Numbered from the stretch's first letter, positions 34,562-44,666 are shown. The stretch: 64,000 bases of DNA from Erwinia sp. S63 (GCF_016625195.1 NZ_JACVUP010000014.1:62001-126000); one strand, 5' to 3'. Notes: a model not told the origin generated them from the sequence alone. Numbers and translations: made by a program.

Positions 34562-35881
34562 TTACATCGCCTGCTGTGCTGCCACTTTGGGTGCATCAGC
34601 CTGCAGGCGTTTCTCGGGCTGCAATAGCGTCATCGCCAGCATGCTGCCAAACGCCATGCAGGCGGTAACGGTGAACATGGCGTTATAACCGTAATATTCC
34701 GCCAGCCAGCCGCACAGCATCGGGGAGATGATGGAGGCAAGGTTGGCTATCGCCAGCGTCATGCCGCTGTAGGCACCTACCGAAGCTTTTGGCGTCACAT
34801 CAATCACCACCGACCAATACACGTTATTCACCAGCGCATTTAGCGCGTTACCTAGCGTCATCAGCGCGATGATCCCTGCTGCTGAACTGACCCACGGAAT
34901 CGCCATAAAACAGCAGGCGGTCGCGCACAGCGTGACGGCTGCGAAGACGTTCCTTGCCAGGCGAAGGTTGTTAAAGCGTGCCAGCAGACGATCGGCTATA
35001 CGTCCGCCAAGCAGAACGGTGAAGCAGGCGCCGCTCCACGGAATCATCGCCACGTACCATAACGAATGTAGATCGTAGTGGAAGTTATCCTGCAGATATT
35101 TGGGCAACCAGGTGACCAGCGTGAAGGTGATATAGAGGAAGCTGAAGTAGCCAAGTGCGTTGCACACCAGGGTGCGACTGGTAAAGAAACGCCACCACGG
35201 CAGTGCTCCCTCATGTTGGCTTTCAGGCTTTTGTCCATTGATGATCAGCTGACGTTCGGCCGCATTGGCGCGCGGATGCAGCAGCGGTGTGTCGGTAAAG
35301 TTGCGTGCAAACAGCAGCATCGCCAGTAGCGAGAAGGCACCGAGCAGGATAAACATCATGCGCCAGTCGTTGGTTAACAGCAGCAAACCCACGGCAATGG
35401 GTGCGGTCAGCAGTGAACCCACCTGAGTACTGAGCAAGCCGATGCTCAGCGCAAAACCGCGTTCATTATCCGGGGCCCAGTGGGCGATGGTTTTGTTCAT
35501 CAACGCATAGGCCGGGCCTTCGGAAAAACCAAACAGGATGCGCAGTGCTGCAAACCCCATAATGGCTGAACCACCAAACAGCGCCATGCCGACTTCACCG
35601 GCCCACGCGGTGGCAATTTCCAGCAAGGACCAAAGAATCCCCGCCATCAACCACACTTTTTTGGTGCCCAATCTATCAGCGAGAAATCCGCCACACAGTG
35701 AGCCGAACAGGTAGCCAAAACCGAAATAGCCCAATACCGCACCCAGTTGAACTTTGGTGAGGTGAAACTCCTGAGAGATAGCGTTAGCAGCAAACGAGAG
35801 TGCGCCGCGATCAACGTAGTTGATCAGCGCGATAAGAAACAGCAGTGAAAAAATAGTGTAGCGAGTAGAAGATGCTTGCAT
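34562..35881 (-). CDS. MFS transporter, anion:cation symporter family
   Basis: A 439-residue 12-helix transporter of the ACS type (organic acids and sugar acids). NYVDRGALSFAANAI in helix 1 and FADRLGTKK/LADRLGTKKVW after helix 2 are typical; FGFSEGPAYALMNKTIAHW is the helix-4 signature, and VPWSGACFTVLLGGRIADRL-like sequence opens the second half. AGGAG precedes the ATG at 35881 by 8 nt. It converges on the acetyltransferase with a 2-bp gap. No pathway genes adjoin, so the cargo is unknown. Confidence 0.85.
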   Translation of the reverse strand: MQASSTRYTIFSLLFLIALINYVDRGALSFAANAISQEFHLTKVQLGAVLGYFGFGYLFGSLCGGFLADRLGTKKVWLMAGILWSLLEIATAWAGEVGMALFGGSAIMGFAALRILFGFSEGPAYALMNKTIAHWAPDNERGFALSIGLLSTQVGSLLTAPIAVGLLLLTNDWRMMFILLGAFSLLAMLLFARNFTDTPLLHPRANAAERQLIINGQKPESQHEGALPWWRFFTSRTLVCNALGYFSFLYITFTLVTWLPKYLQDNFHYDLHSLWYVAMIPWSGACFTVLLGGRIADRLLARFNNLRLARNVFAAVTLCATACCFMAIPWVSSAAGIIALMTLGNALNALVNNVYWSVVIDVTPKASVGAYSGMTLAIANLASIISPMLCGWLAEYYGYNAMFTVTACMAFGSMLAMTLLQPEKRLQADAPKVAAQQAM

Positions 35882-36117
35882 AGCGCGACTCCTGAAATAG
35901 AACACAGGAATCATTAAGCAAAGCTGATGCCAGAATGGTAAGGCTGCTAACAATTAACGCGGATATACAAGATAAGGCCTTTCTGTAGCAGGGGCGACCA
36001 TCAGGACGCCCATTGTAAGTCTGTCTGCACCAGCATGGTTACATAAGCGTTCTTTTATAGTGCGGGCCGTCCTCAATTTTTCTTTGTACATGATTACCCT
36101 ATTGGTAACTCCATGTC

Positions 36118-36163
36118 ATCTCAAGTAAACTCAAAAAACGTCATTTTTGAGATTTCTTGCGAT
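36118..36163. repeat. 46-bp imperfect dyad at the fic start (copy 1)
   Basis: An inverted repeat centred at 36140.5. The inner arms CTCAAAAA (36130-36137) and TTTTTGAG (36144-36151) are perfect, and the outer arms match partly out to ATC/GAT. Its right end includes the fic ATG (36162). A second copy of the same length lies at 37458-37503. Confidence 0.75.
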
Positions 36164-37454
36164 GAGATTACGCCGCCCGCCCAAACAACTGCTTGATACC
36201 CAGACGAGCGCTGAAAGTGCTGAGATGCTGAGCCGCTATGCTGAGTGGGATTTGCGCTATCTACATTTTGACGAACTTAGTCGTCGAATCCGGGATGCGG
36301 ATGAACGGTTGGCGGTGTGGAGCGCGTTAAAATTTAAACGGCGCAGTACGGCTCAACATTTTGTCATTGCGTCACAAGAAGTCAGTTGTAACTTTACCGC
36401 CAAAATCAACGCGGCTATTTCCCTGGTGGATCGCATGACCTTTGCGCGCAATGGTGAGCCTACTGATGAGGACGCGGCCTCCTATCTGATGTCCCAATTG
36501 ATCATGGAAGAAGCGATCTCCTCCAGTCAGCTCGAAGGCGCAGCAACGACCTCGCGTGTGGCGATGGAACTGTTAGCGGTGGGGCGGGAACCCCGTAACG
36601 AAGATGAGAGCATGATTATGGGCAATTGGCGGCTGATGCAGCATATTGCCGCCATGGGCGATGGACCGCTAACGCGTGCCGATATCCTGCACATGCATCA
36701 CATCGCGTGTGCTGGCATTAATGACGAAAAATATCGGCCCGGTGAGGTGCGCGGCAACAATGATGTTTTTGTGGCAGGTCGTGATGGTGAAATCATCCAT
36801 CAGCCGCCCGATCACACCGCATTGAATGGCATGCTGGATGCGTTGTGCGCTGAAGTCGAATTCCTGGAACAGCAGGGAACACACCCATTGCTGGTGGCCT
36901 GTGTTCTGCACTTTGCCATTGGTTATATTCATCCCTTCAATGATGGCAATGGCCGCACCGCACGGGGCTTGTTCTATCATCATTTGATTCGTCGTGGTTA
37001 TCACGCCTTCCGTTACATTTCGATCAGCAAACTCCTCAAGGCGGCCTCCGTTAAATACGGTATGTCATACCTTTACAGCGAAACGGATGAGCTCGACCTG
37101 ACCTATTTTGTCCAATTCCAGTGTGAAATAGTGATGCGTGCGGTGAATGCTTTCACAGAGCAAATCACTACGTTGCGTCAGGAACGGGCGCGTCTGGTGC
37201 ATTGGGTAGAGGAGAATATGTCGTTGGCGAAAGGTGAGCTGGACATCATGGCGATTGCGCTACATGCGCCGGGTTCGCTATTGAGCGCAGCAGGGGTAAA
37301 ATTAAGACTGGGTGTCGCCGATAATACCGCACGCAGTCGGCTGAAAAATCTGGCCGATCTTGGATTGTTAAGACCGATTAAGGAGGGAAAGGGCACGGTG
37401 TATCAGGCGCCGGTCTCCTTATGGAAACTGAAAGAGTGGCTAAAAAAACGCTGA
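36162..37454 (+). CDS. Class II Fic protein with C-terminal winged helix
   Basis: A 430-residue Fic-domain enzyme, predicted to attach AMP (or another nucleotide) to target hydroxyls. The active motif HPFNDGNGRTAR starts at H257. An inhibitory helix of the (S/T)xxxE(G/N) form is present upstream as SSQLEG, with E125, which makes it class II (autoinhibited in cis). The C-terminus (about residues 360-430) looks like a small winged helix ending LWKLKEWLKKR. The ATG at 36162 sits at the right edge of a 46-bp dyad, so the protein could bind its own promoter. No separate antitoxin gene is adjacent. The target is unknown. Confidence 0.88.
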   Translation: MRLRRPPKQLLDTQTSAESAEMLSRYAEWDLRYLHFDELSRRIRDADERLAVWSALKFKRRSTAQHFVIASQEVSCNFTAKINAAISLVDRMTFARNGEPTDEDAASYLMSQLIMEEAISSSQLEGAATTSRVAMELLAVGREPRNEDESMIMGNWRLMQHIAAMGDGPLTRADILHMHHIACAGINDEKYRPGEVRGNNDVFVAGRDGEIIHQPPDHTALNGMLDALCAEVEFLEQQGTHPLLVACVLHFAIGYIHPFNDGNGRTARGLFYHHLIRRGYHAFRYISISKLLKAASVKYGMSYLYSETDELDLTYFVQFQCEIVMRAVNAFTEQITTLRQERARLVHWVEENMSLAKGELDIMAIALHAPGSLLSAAGVKLRLGVADNTARSRLKNLADLGLLRPIKEGKGTVYQAPVSLWKLKEWLKKR

Positions 37455-37457
37455 GTA

Positions 37458-37503
37458 ATCGCAAGCAATCTCAAAAAGCATGCCTTTTGAGATTACATGC
37501 GAT
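37458..37503. repeat. 46-bp dyad after fic (copy 2)
   Basis: An inverted repeat centred at 37480.5 with 17 of 19 matching positions in the arms and GCATGC at the centre. It starts 3 bp after the fic stop. Its right arm TTTTGAGATTACATGCGATGA closely follows copy 1. It has only short A/T tracts, so it is not a standard terminator. Confidence 0.75.
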
Positions 37504-37515
37504 GATCTAAATCCA

Positions 37516-38835
37516 TCAATGAAAGCGGTTAACCGGTTTCACGAGGCCCAAACGTTCGCGCAGCGTGCCCGCAACATAATCCTGATGAAACACGCCCGCA
37601 TCCTGCAAACGTGGTACCACCTGGCTGAGGAATAGATCTTCATTTTCATCAATGTAGGTGGGGAGAATCACAAATCCATCGCAGGCTTGATGTTGATACC
37701 AGTCAATCATCTGTTGCGCGATTTTATCCGCTGTGCCGGTCGGTGAAGGGAACGACAAGCTCTCCGCATAGCGTTTGGCCATCTCCCCCAGAGAAAGTTT
37801 TTGCTCTATGGCATTGGCAATCACATACTGAAAACGTCCTTTACTGCCGGTAATCTGCTCGCGCAAGTCGGGCACCGGTCCATCCACCGGATACTGTGAC
37901 AGATCGATATTCATGCTGGCAGAAACAAAACTGAGGCCGGATTCCACGGTGATCAGTGATTTGAGATATTCAGCGCGATCGCGTGCATCCTGTTCGCTGT
38001 GGCCGACAATCGGCACTAATCCCGGCATGATACGCAGTTGATCTGGCTGTCGCTGATAGTGCTGAGCACGCTCCTTGATCGTTTGATAGAACTGCTGTGC
38101 GCGTTCCCGGTTCGGTTGCACGACAAACAGCATCTCCGCGTGTTGGGCCGCAAGGTCAATAAACGCCTCAGAAACACCAGCCTGTATCACTACCGGATGC
38201 CCTTGCGGCGGACGGGGCAGGTTCAACGGTCCTTGTACCTCGAAAGACTCGCCCTGATGGTCGAAGCGGTGGAAACGCGTCGGATCGGCAAAGCGTGCGC
38301 TGCTTTTTTCCACCACCAACGCATCCTCTTCGAAGCTGTCCCAGAGCGCTTTCATCACGTCGATGAACTCTGCCGCGCGGCGATAGCGATCCTCATGGCT
38401 GAAGTGCTGGCTGCGGCCAAAATTACGTGCTTCGGCATGGGTTAATGAAGTCACCACATTCCACGCGGCGCGACCACCGCTGATGTGATCGATGTTGGCC
38501 AGCTGTCGCGCGGTGGTATAGGGCTCGGAATAGGAGGATGAGACGGTGCCGCCTAAGCCAATACGATCGGTGACCGCCGCCAGCGCGGCCAGCAAGGTGA
38601 GCGGCTCAGACCAGCCCACCTGGCGATGCTGCACGGTATGTGCCAGATGCCCGCCATACACATCATCAATCGCCAGCTTATCCGCAACAAAGATCATATC
38701 GAGTTTTGCCGCTTCAGCGCGTTGGGCAATTTTGCGGTACAGCGGCCAGTTGCGGCCACCGGTCGTGGCGGCTTGCGGATGACGCCAGCCACCCTGATGA
38801 ATGCCCGAGTCGAGGTACAGCGCCAGGTTCATCAT
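37516..38835 (-). CDS. LLM-class flavin monooxygenase (NtaA/SnaA/DszA type)
   Basis: A 439-residue FMNH2-dependent monooxygenase of the luciferase-like superfamily. Family features are MIFVADKLAI, LGGTVSSSYSEPYTTARQLANIDH, SGGRAAWNVVTS and VVIQAGVSEAF. These enzymes oxygenate nitrilotriacetate, dibenzothiophene sulfone and other small sulfur or nitrogen compounds. It overlaps (ATGA) the preceding sulfonate-type binding protein gene, so the pair probably scavenges an organosulfur compound when sulfate is low. A flavin reductase and the other transporter parts are not adjacent. Confidence 0.87.
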   Translation of the reverse strand: MMNLALYLDSGIHQGGWRHPQAATTGGRNWPLYRKIAQRAEAAKLDMIFVADKLAIDDVYGGHLAHTVQHRQVGWSEPLTLLAALAAVTDRIGLGGTVSSSYSEPYTTARQLANIDHISGGRAAWNVVTSLTHAEARNFGRSQHFSHEDRYRRAAEFIDVMKALWDSFEEDALVVEKSSARFADPTRFHRFDHQGESFEVQGPLNLPRPPQGHPVVIQAGVSEAFIDLAAQHAEMLFVVQPNRERAQQFYQTIKERAQHYQRQPDQLRIMPGLVPIVGHSEQDARDRAEYLKSLITVESGLSFVSASMNIDLSQYPVDGPVPDLREQITGSKGRFQYVIANAIEQKLSLGEMAKRYAESLSFPSPTGTADKIAQQMIDWYQHQACDGFVILPTYIDENEDLFLSQVVPRLQDAGVFHQDYVAGTLRERLGLVKPVNRFH

Positions 38836-39761
38836 GGTTTAGCGGCTCCCGCTTCGCCAAAAAATGACGCATCGACCAGACTGCTCGCCTGCAAGCCGGG
38901 TTTAATTAACCCGCTGCGTGCGAAAGTATCAATCGCAGCCTGCTGGCGTTGCGCCACCAGCGCGTAATCCTCCACCGGGGCGTTGTTTTCACGCTGAACC
39001 TTGCTCAAGGCGACGGCATCTGGCAGACGCAGTAAAGACGCGATGCCATTGGCATACTCCTGCGGATGAGCCACGCCCCAGGCGCGAGCGCGAATCAGAC
39101 GCTGTCGGAAATCAGCCAGCTCTGCGCGTTTATTGCTGATAGCGCTATCGGTCGCCACCAGATAGTTGGAGACCGGCGCTTCCTTGCCGTCAATGGCGAT
39201 GCGATCACCTGACTGAGCCACCGCAAAAGAGACATACGGTTCCCATGTCGCCACCGCATCCACGGCACCGTTATCCAATGCCAATGTCGCCTCAGCAGGC
39301 GTGGTGAAAACAAAGTTAACGCTGTCATCAGGCAAACCGGCCTGGTGCAGCGCGTTGAGCACCATGTTCTGACCTGACGAACCTTTCACCGTGGCCACCT
39401 TTTTGCCTTTGAGATCGGCAATGGTATGGACGGCGCTATCCCTTTTAACCAGCAGCCCGTTACCCAGATATTGTGAGGCCTGAATAGCGCGGATTTTAGC
39501 CCCGGCCGCGACGGCAAAAGCCAGCGGACCATCACCGACTAATCCGGCATCCAGATGCTGGGAATTGAGTGATTCCAGCAGCGGCGCGGCATTGGGGAAT
39601 TCGTACCATTTGATTTCATAAGGCACATTGGTGAGTTCACCGGCTGCTGACATCACGGCGCGGGCGTTCCCCTTTTGGTCGCCGACCACGAGTTCGGTAT
39701 TGGCGGCATAAGTGGTGAAGGTGGCGGCCAACAATGCGCTGGCGATAAACGTGAGTTTCAT
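38832..39761 (-). CDS. Sulfonate/nitrate-type ABC substrate-binding protein (SsuA-like)
   Basis: A 309-residue exported binding protein with a signal peptide ending TTYAAN (about residue 20). The SsuA/TauA-like fold shows VGDQKGNARAVM, WYEFPNAAPLLESLNS, DAGLVGDGPLAFAVAAG and VATWEPYVSFA. The ATG at 39761 follows AGGGAAAC. The companion permease and ATPase are absent, so it may use another sulfonate transporter. It is transcribed with the LLM monooxygenase. The natural ligand is unknown. Confidence 0.88.
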   Translation of the reverse strand: MKLTFIASALLAATFTTYAANTELVVGDQKGNARAVMSAAGELTNVPYEIKWYEFPNAAPLLESLNSQHLDAGLVGDGPLAFAVAAGAKIRAIQASQYLGNGLLVKRDSAVHTIADLKGKKVATVKGSSGQNMVLNALHQAGLPDDSVNFVFTTPAEATLALDNGAVDAVATWEPYVSFAVAQSGDRIAIDGKEAPVSNYLVATDSAISNKRAELADFRQRLIRARAWGVAHPQEYANGIASLLRLPDAVALSKVQRENNAPVEDYALVAQRQQAAIDTFARSGLIKPGLQASSLVDASFFGEAGAAKP

Positions 39762-40130
39762 GATGTTTCCCTGAGAAAAAAGAAAACAGCGTAAGTTTTC
39801 CGCTACAGCAGGCGTAGTAACAAATCCGCGCAACGATATGCAATGAGCGCAAAAGCCACTGAGGGTGAAAGATTGCGCAACTGCCGTTATCAAAAAATGC
39901 GATTTATCCTGACTAATGATTAATTATCACAACGGAAAATAAAACGTGATTTCAGTCACAGATTGATGGCTACCTGATTTATCAGTGATTAGCCCGGCTA
40001 CATTCATAAGCGGAGCTAACGACACACTCAGCAACGGGTTTTTACTGTTCGATAACGTACGTTAAAATTCTGTTGAGTTTATGTAGGTTTATTTTGGGTG
40101 GTAGTTGATGAAAAACGTTGAGGGATTGGC
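39762..40130. other. 369-bp control region between the SsuA-like gene and gcd
   Basis: Contains a CRP-like site at 39945-39960 and a 12-bp perfect palindrome TAACGTACGTTA at 40053-40064, which could be a second regulator site for gcd. Nothing coding was recognised. Confidence 0.6.
39945..39960. promoter_or_regulatory. CRP-like site upstream of gcd
   Basis: CGTGATTTCAGTCACA fits TGTGA-N6-TCACA at 9 of 10 fixed positions. It lies 171-186 bp before gcd. E. coli gcd is known to respond negatively to cAMP-CRP, which fits. Confidence 0.6.
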
Positions 40131-42491
40131 ATGGTTAACAAATTAACCAGTATCGTGCTGGCGATTCTGGCATTAGCGCTGCTCTATATGGGTGGTAAGT
40201 TGCTGATGCTGGGTGGCAGCGCGTTCTATGCATTGATGGCGGTGGGCTTACTGATCACCGCCATTTTACTGTTCAGAAACCAGCGAAGCGCGCTGGCACT
40301 GTATGCGGTTCTGATGTGGATTACCCTCGCCTGGATTATCTGGGAAGTGGGCTTTGATAAATGGCAGTGGATCCCGCGCGGCGACCTGTTCGGCGTGATT
40401 GGCCTGTGGCTGGCGATGCCGTGGGTGGTGAAACCGCTGTATCAGGGCGAACGCCGCTTCCACACCTTCCTGGGTGGCACGGTGATCGTGATGATTGTGG
40501 TGGTGATCGGTCTGTGCTTCTACGATCCGTTACCGCAGGCGGGCACGATTAGCAATGCGCGTGAACAAGCTAGCGAGCAGGGCGCCGCTAACGACTGGAC
40601 CGCGTACGGCGGGACCACTGATGGCCAGCGTTTCTCTGCACTGAATCAAATCACCAAAGAGAACGTGCAAAACCTCGAAGTGGCCTGGACTTACCACACT
40701 GGCGATCTGCGTCAGGATGCGGATGCCAGCGAATACACCTTCGAAGCAACGCCGGTTAAAGCCAACGGCATGCTGTATTTCTGTACCCCGCATAACGAAG
40801 TGCATGCACTCGATCCGGAAACCGGCGCGGTGAAATGGAAATATACGCCGAATAAAGATCGTTCTTACCTGCAGCAGCACCAGACCTGCCGTGGCGTGAG
40901 CTATTACGAGCAAAGCCCGGTTGCCGCGCAGGATTCTGCCGCAGCGCCGGCCATCTGCCGTAAGCGCATCTTCAACGCCACTACCGATGCACAGCTGATT
41001 GCACTGGATGCCGATACCGGCAAACCTTGTGCTGATTTCGGCACCAATGGTGTGGTGGATCTGCATGCCAACATGGGTGAAGTGCGTCCACATGCGTTGA
41101 TGCAAACCGCCGCACCGCTGGTGGCAGGCAAGCTGGTGATTGTCGGTGGTTCCGTGATGGACAACGGCTTCAACAGTGGTAACCCGTCAGGTGTGATTCG
41201 TGCTTATGACGCTGAAACCGGTCGTCTGGTGTGGAACTTTGATCCATCGAATCCAGAAAATACGGCGCCGATCGCTGCGGGACAAAACTATCCGCAGGAT
41301 ACGCCCGTTGCCTGGGGCACGCTGAGCGCCGATCTGAAAAATGGTCTGGTGTATGTGCCGTTTGGTAACGCGTCACCGGATGAAGTCGGTATCGAACGTG
41401 ATGCTAATAGCAACACCGAGAAGTTCCGCGATGCGTTGGTCGCGCTGGATCTGCAGACCGGTGCGTTCAAATGGCGTTATCAGAGTTCGAACCACGATCT
41501 GTGGGACCGCGATAACCCATCACAGCCGTCATTGCTGGATATCGATTATCAGGGCCAGAAACAGCCTGTGGTGATCCTGCCAACTAAAACCGGCAACCTG
41601 TTTGTCTTGAATCGCCTGACCGGTCAGCCCGTGTATCCGGTTAATCAGGTGAAGGTTTCCACTGAAGGTGGTGTGCCGGGTGAGAAGTTTGCCGCGACGC
41701 AGCCGGTTTCGAGCCTGAACTTCATTCCAGACCCGCTGACTGAGAAATCAATGTGGGGCATCACGCCGTTTGATCAGATGTCATGCCGCATGGACTTCCG
41801 TTCACTGCGTTACGATGGCAACCCATGGACGCCAGCCACCGAAGCCGGTTCGCTAATCTTCCCGGGTAACATTGGCGTGTTCAACTGGGGTTCAGTGGCA
41901 GTCGATCCGCAGCGTCAGATGTTGATTGCCGCGCCAGTGCGTCTGGCCTACAAATACAATCTGATCAAACGTACGCCGCAGACTGAAACGCAGCGTCTGT
42001 TCACCAAAGATGGCCAGCCATACTGGAACGAAAACTTCCAGGGTGATTACGCGATTCACATTCAGCAGTTGGCTTCTGGCCTCGGCATTCCGTGTATCGC
42101 ACCGCCGTGGGGTCGTATGGTGGGCGTAGACCTGAAAACCGGGAAAACCGAGTGGTTGCGCCGTGTGGGTGTGACCAAAAACCTGAAAACCAGCTTCCTG
42201 CCGGGTCGCTTCCCAATCGGCTTCCCGATGGGCATGGTGGCACACGGTGGTCCATTGCTGACAGCGGGTGACCTGGTGTTCCATGGCGCAACCGCGGATA
42301 ACTTCTTCCGTGCTTACGACAGCACCACCGGTGAACTGCTGTGGCAGACCGAGCTGAGCGCGGGCGCACAAGCCACACCGTCGACCTTTATGGGTAAAGA
42401 CGGTAAGCAGTACGTGGTGATTGCGGCAGGCGGGCACGGTTCGCTGGGCACCCAGGCGGGTGACAGTGTGGTGGCATTCCGTTTGAAGTAA
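40131..42491 (+). CDS. gcd: Membrane PQQ-dependent glucose dehydrogenase
   Basis: A 786-residue quinoprotein (E. coli 796). It oxidises D-glucose to gluconolactone in the periplasm and passes electrons to ubiquinone. Five N-terminal membrane helices (residues about 5-135) precede an eight-bladed propeller starting AANDWTAYGGTTDGQRFS. Recognised propeller segments are HQTCRGVSYYE, VGGSVMDNGFNSGNPSGVIRAYD, WDRDNPSQPSLLDI and GHGSLGTQAGDSVVAFRLK. GAGGG precedes the ATG. Direct glucose oxidation acidifies the medium and in rhizosphere bacteria dissolves mineral phosphate. PQQ synthesis genes are not in this window. Confidence 0.96.
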   Translation: MVNKLTSIVLAILALALLYMGGKLLMLGGSAFYALMAVGLLITAILLFRNQRSALALYAVLMWITLAWIIWEVGFDKWQWIPRGDLFGVIGLWLAMPWVVKPLYQGERRFHTFLGGTVIVMIVVVIGLCFYDPLPQAGTISNAREQASEQGAANDWTAYGGTTDGQRFSALNQITKENVQNLEVAWTYHTGDLRQDADASEYTFEATPVKANGMLYFCTPHNEVHALDPETGAVKWKYTPNKDRSYLQQHQTCRGVSYYEQSPVAAQDSAAAPAICRKRIFNATTDAQLIALDADTGKPCADFGTNGVVDLHANMGEVRPHALMQTAAPLVAGKLVIVGGSVMDNGFNSGNPSGVIRAYDAETGRLVWNFDPSNPENTAPIAAGQNYPQDTPVAWGTLSADLKNGLVYVPFGNASPDEVGIERDANSNTEKFRDALVALDLQTGAFKWRYQSSNHDLWDRDNPSQPSLLDIDYQGQKQPVVILPTKTGNLFVLNRLTGQPVYPVNQVKVSTEGGVPGEKFAATQPVSSLNFIPDPLTEKSMWGITPFDQMSCRMDFRSLRYDGNPWTPATEAGSLIFPGNIGVFNWGSVAVDPQRQMLIAAPVRLAYKYNLIKRTPQTETQRLFTKDGQPYWNENFQGDYAIHIQQLASGLGIPCIAPPWGRMVGVDLKTGKTEWLRRVGVTKNLKTSFLPGRFPIGFPMGMVAHGGPLLTAGDLVFHGATADNFFRAYDSTTGELLWQTELSAGAQATPSTFMGKDGKQYVVIAAGGHGSLGTQAGDSVVAFRLK

Positions 42492-42514
42492 TGAGGTAAT
42501 GAAGTGATTGTGAG

Positions 42515-42547
42515 GGGCGCACGCTGTTTACAGGTGCGCCCTTTTTT
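42515..42547 (+). terminator. Intrinsic terminator of gcd
   Basis: An 8-bp stem GGGCGCAC with GTGCGCCC around an 11-nt loop, followed by TTTTTT. It ends 3 bp before the catalase stop. Confidence 0.92.
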
Positions 42548-42549
42548 AT

Positions 42550-44016
42550 TTAACGTTTTGCGCGTTCCGCCTGCACCTGCTGTGCAATACGGTCACCGAC
42601 CGCTTTATCGATGTTTCGCCAATACGCAAACGCGCGTGACAGCACCGGCTCTTCCACGCCATCCAACAGATGCCCGCTGACGTTGTTCACCAGACGGTCG
42701 CGTGCCGCATCGTCCATCACTTTATTCACCAGCGTATTCGCCTGACCGAAATCATCATCATCTTTGCGCAGCGTATACGGCGCACGCACCATGTTGCCTT
42801 GTGATTCCCAGGTGGAGTCGGTGGGATAACGCTCGCCATCCGCCACCGGACCGCCTTTGGAATTTGGTGCATACACCGGATCGGAGACCGGATTCATCCG
42901 CATCGCACCATCTTTGCTGTAACTGTGCACCGGGGAATGCGGCGCATTGACCGGAATTTGTTTGTAGTTCACACCTAACCGCGCGCGGTGCGCATCGGCA
43001 TAAGCAAACACACGACCAATCAACATTTTGTCAGGGCTCAGACCAATACCCGGTACCAGATTGTTTGGCTCAAACGCAGCCTGCTCGATTTGCGCATGGT
43101 TGTCGGTGGGATTGCGATTAAGCTGCAATTTGCCGACTTTAATCAGCGGGTAGTCGGCATGCGGCCAGACTTTAGTAAGATCGAACGGGTTGAAGCGATA
43201 GGTCTCAGCTTCGGCAAACGGCATGATCTGCATGTAGAGCGTCCAGCTGGGGAAATCACTGTTTTTAATCGCGTTAAACAGATCGCGGGTGTGGTAGTCG
43301 CCATCCTGACCGGCCAGCGTATCCGCGTTTTCCTGCGCCAGAAACTCCACGCCCTGATCGGTTTTGAAGTGATATTTCACCCAAAACTTCTCACCTTGCG
43401 CGTTGACCCACATGTAGGTGTGGCTGGAGTAGCCGTTCATATGCCGCCAGCTTTTGGGAATACCGCGATCGCCCATCAACCAGGTAACCTGATGCGCCGA
43501 TTCTGGCGACAGCGTCCAGAAATCCCACTGCATATCGTGGTCGCGCAGATTGTTGTCGGCGCGGCGTTTTTGCGAGCGGATAAAGTGCTGAAACTTCATC
43601 GGATCACGAATAAAGAACACCGGCGTGTTGTTGCCCACCATGTCGTAGTTGCCTTCGCTGGTGTAAAACTTGAGAGCAAAACCGCGCGGATCGCGCCAGG
43701 TATCGGGACTGCCGCGTTCCCCTGCAACGGTTGAAAAGCGCATCACCACATCAGTTTTGGTGCCGGGCTGAAACACTGCAGCTTTGGTATAGCGGCTGAC
43801 ATCGTCCGTCACTTCAAAATGGCCAAATGCGCCGCTGCCTTTGGCGTGTGGCTGACGTTCCGGAATACGCTCACGGTTAAAGTTTGCCATCTGCTCAATC
43901 AGGTAGTGATCGTGCAGCACCAGCGGACCGTCCGGCCCGACTGAAAGAGAGTGTTCATCGCTGGCTACCGGAATGCCAGCATCCGTGGTGGTCGGTTTAC
44001 GATCATCATTGCTCAT
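42550..44016 (-). CDS. Monofunctional heme catalase (clade 3, KatA-type)
   Basis: A 488-residue small-subunit catalase. The active-site region is [20 protein letters not shown] (catalytic His in PHAKG), the Asn region is [15 protein letters not shown], and the proximal heme tyrosine lies in [14 protein letters not shown]. The ATG at 44016 follows CTGGAG; in-frame sequence upstream belongs to the overlapping region of the neighbouring gene. No signal peptide, so cytoplasmic. It removes hydrogen peroxide. It converges on gcd. It is the short type without the C-terminal flavodoxin-like domain of KatE. Confidence 0.95.
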   Translation of the reverse strand: MSNDDRKPTTTDAGIPVASDEHSLSVGPDGPLVLHDHYLIEQMANFNRERIPERQPHAKGSGAFGHFEVTDDVSRYTKAAVFQPGTKTDVVMRFSTVAGERGSPDTWRDPRGFALKFYTSEGNYDMVGNNTPVFFIRDPMKFQHFIRSQKRRADNNLRDHDMQWDFWTLSPESAHQVTWLMGDRGIPKSWRHMNGYSSHTYMWVNAQGEKFWVKYHFKTDQGVEFLAQENADTLAGQDGDYHTRDLFNAIKNSDFPSWTLYMQIMPFAEAETYRFNPFDLTKVWPHADYPLIKVGKLQLNRNPTDNHAQIEQAAFEPNNLVPGIGLSPDKMLIGRVFAYADAHRARLGVNYKQIPVNAPHSPVHSYSKDGAMRMNPVSDPVYAPNSKGGPVADGERYPTDSTWESQGNMVRAPYTLRKDDDDFGQANTLVNKVMDDAARDRLVNNVSGHLLDGVEEPVLSRAFAYWRNIDKAVGDRIAQQVQAERAKR

Positions 44017-44111
44017 AATATCTCCAGCTTTTGTAAGGTTAATACAACCCACTAAAGGTAGCAGCGCAGGCCAAACTTGCAGGCGAAGCGGGAGATGAGC
44101 GAAGAGCAGAA

Positions 44112-44666
44112 CTAGCGTATTGAAGGGTGTGTTGAGAGAAGTCCCCATTCGCGATAGGCCTGGTTAATGTCTGCTGAGGAGCTAAGCAACAGCTTGGGCA
44201 AGGTCCATTCCGCATACATGCGTTGGTTGCGCGGGCGATGGCGCCGAGAGGTGATAAGCAGGTAACGCGTCATTTCCCAGGTCAACTTCTCGCGCTGATG
44301 TGAGGGGACAACACCCCCAATGCGCTGGGCATCAAACAGCGTACGACGCAGATAACGGCAGAAACTTTGAGTCGGTGGCAGGTCAAGCAGAATGATACCG
44401 CTGGCACGCGTTAAGCGGTCAGGTAAGGTGCGCACATAATTTCCATCCATGATCCAGCTTTCTCCTGCGATAGCCTCAAGATGCAGTTGCCGAAAATCTG
44501 CTTCAGCGCGGGCTTGCCAGTGCGTGTTGGGGAGGTGATAAAGCTGATCCAGGTGGATGACAGGACGCGCTGTCTTGCTGGCGATGGCCTGAGCCAGCGT
44601 CGATTTACCGCTGTTTGAAGGCCCCAAAATGCAGATGCGTGGGCCGAAGTCGCTTAATGCCATCAT
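44112..44666 (-). CDS. P-loop nucleoside/adenylate-kinase-like ATPase
   Basis: A 184-residue P-loop protein. Walker A is GPSNSGKST (about residues 14-22), with [11 protein letters not shown] and [15 protein letters not shown] as in the DNA topology modulation (FlaR)-like kinase group, and a lid-like segment [20 protein letters not shown]. It overlaps the LysE-type exporter by 4 nt (ATGA). The role is unknown; the name of the family is historical and does not prove action on DNA. Confidence 0.78.
   Translation of the reverse strand: MMALSDFGPRICILGPSNSGKSTLAQAIASKTARPVIHLDQLYHLPNTHWQARAEADFRQLHLEAIAGESWIMDGNYVRTLPDRLTRASGIILLDLPPTQSFCRYLRRTLFDAQRIGGVVPSHQREKLTWEMTRYLLITSRRHRPRNQRMYAEWTLPKLLLSSSADINQAYREWGLLSTHPSIR

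Noticed and set aside
37458..37503. Ordinary intrinsic terminator of fic
   Set aside because: It has no T-run after the stem, and an equal dyad occurs at the 5' end of the gene.
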